Source: an uncultured Gammaproteobacteria bacterium
Lineage (GTDB): Bacteria > Pseudomonadota > Gammaproteobacteria > Pseudomonadales > Azotimanducaceae_A
NCBI GenBank assembly: GCA_913049565.1
Contig: CAJWZG010000082.1
Span: forward strand, 1-10,244
DNA: 10,244 bases
Reading direction: 5' to 3'
A program made the translations under genes and the position numbers. Below the pieces are notes generated by a model that did not search any database, had not been told where the DNA came from, and saw only the letters and a program-made list of their open reading frames with translations. Each line of letters opens with the position of its first letter. Within the stretch, counting starts at the first letter, position 1. Of the stretch, positions 7,077-10,244 are shown in pieces.

Positions 7077-7577
7077 ATGAAACTTCTCACGTGGCTCACT
7101 CGCCTTGCGCCATTGATGGCGTTGCTCATCAAACCGTTGCGTTGGTTGGCGCTGATTATGGTGTTGTTGACTTTTGCCATCGTCGTGCTGCGCTACGCTT
7201 TTAACAGCGGTGGAGTATTGCTTCAGGAAAGTGTCATGTATCTGCATGGCACCTTTTTTATGTTGGCGATTGCGCTAGGTATCAGTGAGAACACCCATGT
7301 ACGTGTAGACATTCTTTACGGGCGGCGGCGTGCCTCCGAGCAGGCGTGGATCGATTTGGCCGGGCATCTGCTGTTCTTGCTGCCCGTTGCTGGCTTTATG
7401 GTCTGGGTCTCCTTGCCGTACGTTGGCAATAGTTGGCAAATATTCGAGGGTTCCAGCGAAGTGGGCGGTATTCCCGGCGTATTTTTACTGAAAACTCTTA
7501 TCCCCCTAACCGGCTTACTCCTGTTTTGCCAAGGTATCGCCAGCATCGCCAACATTTTGCTGACCAAGCTCCGCTGA
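7077..7577 (+). CDS. dctQ: TRAP transporter small permease, DctQ family
   Basis: DctQ is the small four-helix membrane subunit of tripartite ATP-independent periplasmic transporters, which take up organic acids using a Na+ gradient and a periplasmic receptor. The 166 residues contain four hydrophobic segments at roughly 22-42, 53-72, 93-113 and 135-158. Family signatures are RY (39-40) at the end of TM1, the QE pair (50-51) entering TM2, HVRVD (74-78) after TM2, and a GGIPGVFLLKTLIP segment (130-143) at the start of TM4. The general look is that of the mannitol/chloroaromatic (FcbT2-like) group, in agreement with the adjacent receptor fragment. It starts 30 bases after ubiA, with only a weak ribosome site before the ATG, and precedes dctM by 16 bases. 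The symbol is the family name; the substrate is not known. Confidence 0.9.
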   Translation: MKLLTWLTRLAPLMALLIKPLRWLALIMVLLTFAIVVLRYAFNSGGVLLQESVMYLHGTFFMLAIALGISENTHVRVDILYGRRRASEQAWIDLAGHLLFLLPVAGFMVWVSLPYVGNSWQIFEGSSEVGGIPGVFLLKTLIPLTGLLLFCQGIASIANILLTKLR

Positions 7578-7593
7578 GCAAAAGGACCAGAGA

Positions 7594-8952
7594 ATGAACT
7601 TAACGCCACTGGCCCTTTTCGCAGTCACTTTTATCGCTTTGCTAGCCGGGTATCCGGTCGCACTTACTTTGGCGGGTATCGCCCTGTTGTTTGCTTTCGT
7701 TGGCTCGATAACCGGAGCGTTTAACCCCGCCGACCTAGGATTCGCGGCCGGTCGGTTGTTCGGCATTATTACTAACCAGACCCTTATTGCGGTCCCGCTA
7801 TTTGTGTTTATGGGGGTGTTGCTCGAAAAAACTCGAATCGCCGAAGATTTACTATCTAACTTATCAAATTTGTTAGGGAGATATAGAGGCGGTTTAGCGT
7901 TTACCGTAATTCTTGTCGGTATGCTGATGGCAGCCAGCACTGGCATTGTCGGCGCAACCGTAGTCACCATGGGCCTGATGTCCCTGCCGATCATGCTACA
8001 GCGTGGTTATCCTGCCAGCCTCGCGACAGGCACCATTTGTGCAACCGGCACCTTAGGGCAAATTATTCCGCCGTCGATTGCACTCGTACTGCTGGGTGAT
8101 GTGTTATCCAACGGATATCAGCAGGCGCAGCTCAACATGGGCATCTTCGCGCCCAAATCGATCTCGGTCGGAGACCTGTTCGCCGGAGCGATTATCCCTG
8201 GATTGTGTCTTGTAGCCCTGTATCTTAGCTATATCCTGCTGCGCGTGATTATCGCACCGCAGTCGATGCCTCTTGCCGAGCGGACCGATGACGTAGAACT
8301 TGCCCCGATCATGGTTGCACTTGCACCCCCATTGTTGCTGATTGTCGCAGTCTTAGGATCAATCCTCGGCGGCTACGCGACCCCGACTGAGGCGGCCGGT
8401 GTGGGGGCCTTTGGGGCGCTCATGCTTGGTATAGTTTATGGGCGCATCGATAAGACCGTACTGTCCGAGGTGGGCGGCTCGGCCCTTTCCACCACCGGCA
8501 TGGTGTTTTTTATTCTGGTGGGCGCATCGATCTTTTCTTTGGTGTTTCGCGGCTATGGCGGCGATGAAATGGTTGAGACGTTATTTGAACAAATGCCCGG
8601 CGGCATGTGGGGCGCCCTAAGTATCGTGATGCTGGTCATCTTCTTGCTGGGGTTCATACTCGACTTCATTGAGATCACCTTCGTCGTGGTACCCATCGTC
8701 GGCCCGGTTCTTATGGCCATGGGCGTCGATCCCATTTGGCTCGGCATACTTATCGCCGTGAATTTGCAGACATCGTTTCTTACCCCACCTTTTGGGTTTG
8801 CGCTTTTCTATTTACGCGGGGTCGCACCGCAGGGCGTGAAAACCACGGATATTTATCGGGGAGTTCTACCGTTTATTGGGTTGCAGTTGCTTCTGCTCGC
8901 CGCGCTGCTGATTTGGCCAAGTCTAGCAACCTGGCTGCCGTCTCAACTGTAA
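7594..8952 (+). CDS. dctM: TRAP transporter large permease, DctM family
   Basis: DctM is the transport-catalysing membrane subunit of a TRAP system, moving substrate delivered by the periplasmic receptor together with Na+. The 452 residues form an almost wholly hydrophobic protein of about a dozen helices with two re-entrant hairpin regions. Recognisable blocks: LIAVPLFVFMGVLLEKT (64-80); ASTGIVGATVVTMG (114-127) and GQIIPPSIALVLLGD (155-169) in the first half; GGYATPTEAAGVGAFGA (259-275), the most diagnostic TRAP signature; ILDFIEITFVVVPIV (355-369); and NLQTSFLTPPFGFALFYLRG (390-409). A longer polar loop around 172-195 is consistent, as I recall it, with the FcbT3 (mannitol/chloroaromatic) group. 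The ATG has AAAGGA seven bases upstream. The stop lies six bases from the stop of the convergent crotonase gene. The usual third partner, dctP, is not in this operon but on the opposite strand beyond it. Confidence 0.95.
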   Translation: MNLTPLALFAVTFIALLAGYPVALTLAGIALLFAFVGSITGAFNPADLGFAAGRLFGIITNQTLIAVPLFVFMGVLLEKTRIAEDLLSNLSNLLGRYRGGLAFTVILVGMLMAASTGIVGATVVTMGLMSLPIMLQRGYPASLATGTICATGTLGQIIPPSIALVLLGDVLSNGYQQAQLNMGIFAPKSISVGDLFAGAIIPGLCLVALYLSYILLRVIIAPQSMPLAERTDDVELAPIMVALAPPLLLIVAVLGSILGGYATPTEAAGVGAFGALMLGIVYGRIDKTVLSEVGGSALSTTGMVFFILVGASIFSLVFRGYGGDEMVETLFEQMPGGMWGALSIVMLVIFLLGFILDFIEITFVVVPIVGPVLMAMGVDPIWLGILIAVNLQTSFLTPPFGFALFYLRGVAPQGVKTTDIYRGVLPFIGLQLLLLAALLIWPSLATWLPSQL

Positions 8953-8958
8953 TTACAA

Positions 8959-9786
8959 CTATCGAACAGACGGCCAGTCGGGCGGACGCTTTTCTACGAG
9001 CGCGGCTATACCTTCCTTAAAGTCTTCCTCTTTCGCCATATCCTCGATCAGGCGTTCTGACTCGATTACGGCGCTGGCGACATCTCGGTGCAAGTCTTTG
9101 TAGATTTGCCAACGTGTTTGTCGCAGAGAATTTGGGGAAACACAGCGAATAAGTTGATGTGTGTATTCGAGGGTTTTATCGATCAGCCGCGCCGGCTCAA
9201 AAATTTGATTTACAAAGCCCAAGGTTAACGACTCATCACTGGTGAAGACCCGACTGGTTAACAATAAATCGTTCGCTCGCCCTAGGCCGACAATCTTCGG
9301 CAGCATCCATGACAAGCCATACTCTGCAGGCAGATTCAGTTTGCCGTGAGCCGTAGTGAATTTTACTTCAGGCACCGCGAAGCGTAAATCGGCGAAACAC
9401 GCGAGTGCCAGACCGACACCAGCAGCTGGGCCATTCATAGCCGCTATGACAGGCTTGTCTAATCCAAAGTGATACGCAAATGAGGCGTCGAAGTTCTCAT
9501 TAATGCCATATCCGGGGTTGGCGATGTCTTCGCTAATACCCGGATCATAGCCGCCTCGATCAACGTGGCCGCTTAGCGCTTGGCTATCGCCTCCGACACA
9601 AAAACCCTTGCCACGACCCGTCACAATGATGGCTCGCACCGAGCGATCGCTATTCGCGCGCTCTAGCAGATATCTATACTCAGTGTGCAGCCGCCCAGTC
9701 CACGCGTTCATGCGGTGAGGTCGGTTAAGCCAGATAATCGCAACACCTTGCCTGTCTACTTCGTACTCGGTGTTCTTCAGTTCCAT
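8959..9786 (-). CDS. Crotonase-fold enoyl-CoA hydratase/isomerase family protein with ECI2/PaaG-like active site
   Basis: A 275-residue member of the enoyl-CoA hydratase/isomerase superfamily, acting on acyl-CoA thioesters in the cytoplasm. The oxyanion-hole segments are clear: GRGKGFCVGGD (57-67) and AAMNGPAAGVGLALACFAD (115-133). By hand alignment to rat mitochondrial hydratase, both catalytic glutamates are absent: the E144 position is A127 and the E164 position is H147. Instead E155, in LPAEYGLSWMLPK (152-164), aligns with the single catalytic acid of ECI2-type isomerases (SPEGCSSYTFPK) and PaaG, and with the nucleophilic aspartate of 4-chlorobenzoyl-CoA dehalogenase. An isomerase-like or unusual CoA chemistry is therefore more likely than plain hydration; this is inference. 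A polar insert at 70-100 (rich in Gly, Asp, Asn) lies in the region that shapes the acyl pocket. The gene follows dctP by 11 bases, so the two are probably co-transcribed. The physiological substrate is unknown. Confidence 0.9.
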   Translation of the reverse strand: MELKNTEYEVDRQGVAIIWLNRPHRMNAWTGRLHTEYRYLLERANSDRSVRAIIVTGRGKGFCVGGDSQALSGHVDRGGYDPGISEDIANPGYGINENFDASFAYHFGLDKPVIAAMNGPAAGVGLALACFADLRFAVPEVKFTTAHGKLNLPAEYGLSWMLPKIVGLGRANDLLLTSRVFTSDESLTLGFVNQIFEPARLIDKTLEYTHQLIRCVSPNSLRQTRWQIYKDLHRDVASAVIESERLIEDMAKEEDFKEGIAALVEKRPPDWPSVR

Positions 9787-9797
9787 AGTCGACCTAT

Positions 9798-10244
9798 CTA
9801 GTTTGTTGACCCGCGTATGTTCATATACGCCTGTTCGCTGATTTCGTGATAGCGACGGACATCTTGCAAATAGGACATATATGAATCGTAAATACGTCTC
9901 GCCAGCGGATCCGCGTCAGCTATCTCTGCCACCACCTCTTTCGAGGATTCTTGCAGCGCCGCGATGACATCATCGGGCAAGCGCCGTAGCTGCACACCGT
10001 GTTCATTGATCAAAGTTTCCAGTGCCGAATTATTGCGGGCAGTGAACTCACTCAACATATCCTCGTTAATGGCCTGAGTGGCCACTTCGATCATGGCCTG
10101 CAAATCCGGAGGCAGGGTCTCCCATGCATCTTTATTTACGAATGCCTCAAGGGTTGGGCCGGGCTCATGCCACCCCGGATAGTAGTAATACTTGGCAGCG
10201 GTATGCAGGGAAAACGCCAAGTCGTTGTAGGGGCCTACCCATTC
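9798..10244 (-). CDS. dctP: TRAP transporter solute-binding protein, DctP family (FcbT1/TakP-like), N-terminal part outside window
   Basis: This is the C-terminal 148 residues of a periplasmic TRAP receptor that captures the substrate and delivers it to DctQM. The frame stays open to the window edge: it reads EWVGPYNDLAF, then the block AAKYYYYPGWHEPGPT, a hallmark of the mannitol/chloroaromatic/alpha-keto acid receptor group (FcbT1, TakP). It continues with VNKDAWETLPPDLQAMIE and the long amphipathic C-terminal helices that end in SEQAYMNIRG. The signal peptide and most ligand-binding residues are beyond the window. In-frame TTG codons such as that at 10220 are internal, not starts. Characterised relatives bind pyruvate and other 2-oxo acids, lactate or (chloro)benzoates, so the ligand is probably an organic acid; which one cannot be said. 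It is the first visible gene of a minus-strand unit with the crotonase, converging on dctQM. Confidence 0.93.
   Translation of the reverse strand, partial: EWVGPYNDLAFSLHTAAKYYYYPGWHEPGPTLEAFVNKDAWETLPPDLQAMIEVATQAINEDMLSEFTARNNSALETLINEHGVQLRRLPDDVIAALQESSKEVVAEIADADPLARRIYDSYMSYLQDVRRYHEISEQAYMNIRGSTN

Noticed and set aside
7515..7994. 159-codon minus-strand open frame across the dctQ/dctM junction.
   Set aside because: It is the antisense of two clear membrane-protein genes, with low-complexity Ser/Pro/Asn/Arg composition and no recognisable domain.
8948..8957. Perfect 10-base palindrome TGTAATTACA between the dctM and crotonase stops.
   Set aside because: It has no loop or T-tract and lies over a stop codon. 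AT-rich palindromes of this length occur by chance and no regulator can be named.
8959..9786. Crotonase gene as a true 4-chlorobenzoyl-CoA dehalogenase.
   Set aside because: E155 sits at the nucleophile position, but the supporting tryptophan (W137 in the dehalogenase) is histidine here and the H90 equivalent does not align, so specific dehalogenase function is not supported.
9798..10220. Start of the TRAP receptor gene at the TTG at 10220.
   Set aside because: The conserved motif WVGPYND continues in frame upstream to the window edge, so the gene is truncated by the window rather than short.

Overview
The window looks like chromosomal DNA of a gammaproteobacterium with moderate GC. The backbone order spoT-ridA-recG, then rubredoxin and ubiA, resembles what I recall of the Pseudomonas and related marine gammaproteobacterial arrangement, where oxyR, rubA and ubiC-ubiA follow recG. 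No tRNA, rRNA, CRISPR array, insertion sequence, integrase or phage gene is visible. Coding density is very high: the longest gene-free stretch is about 180 bases.

Layout. Bases 1-4448 (+) hold a housekeeping run: spoT (5' end cut off by the window), ridA and recG, with gaps of 45-50 bases that fit one transcription unit. Bases 4445-5719 (-) encode a sodium/acidic amino acid or dicarboxylate symporter of the DAACS (GltP/DctA) family, meeting recG tail to tail with a 4-base overlap. Bases 5832-5999 (-) encode a 55-residue rubredoxin. A 183-base divergent control region separates it from ubiA (6183-7046, +), which starts with TTG. ubiA is followed after 30 bases by dctQ and dctM (7077-8952, +), the two membrane subunits of a TRAP transporter. 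Converging on them with a 6-base gap are a crotonase-fold gene (8959-9786, -) and the 3' part of a TRAP solute-binding protein gene (9798-10244, -), which runs off the window.

How the genes fit together. SpoT (ppGpp metabolism), RidA (removal of reactive enamines and imines), RecG (fork remodelling) and UbiA (ubiquinone) are core functions. The right-hand third is the accessory part. DctP, DctQ and DctM together would make a complete TRAP importer of the FcbT/TakP-like group, whose known members carry organic acids such as alpha-keto acids, lactate or (chloro)aromatic acids. The receptor gene is on the opposite strand from its permeases and shares an apparent operon with the crotonase. The crotonase lacks both catalytic glutamates of classical enoyl-CoA hydratase but has a glutamate at the position used by ECI2/PaaG-type isomerases. 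The simplest reading is uptake of a carboxylate that is then handled as a CoA thioester. I see no clearly new multi-gene defence or mobile system here; the split TRAP/crotonase locus is the most interesting part.
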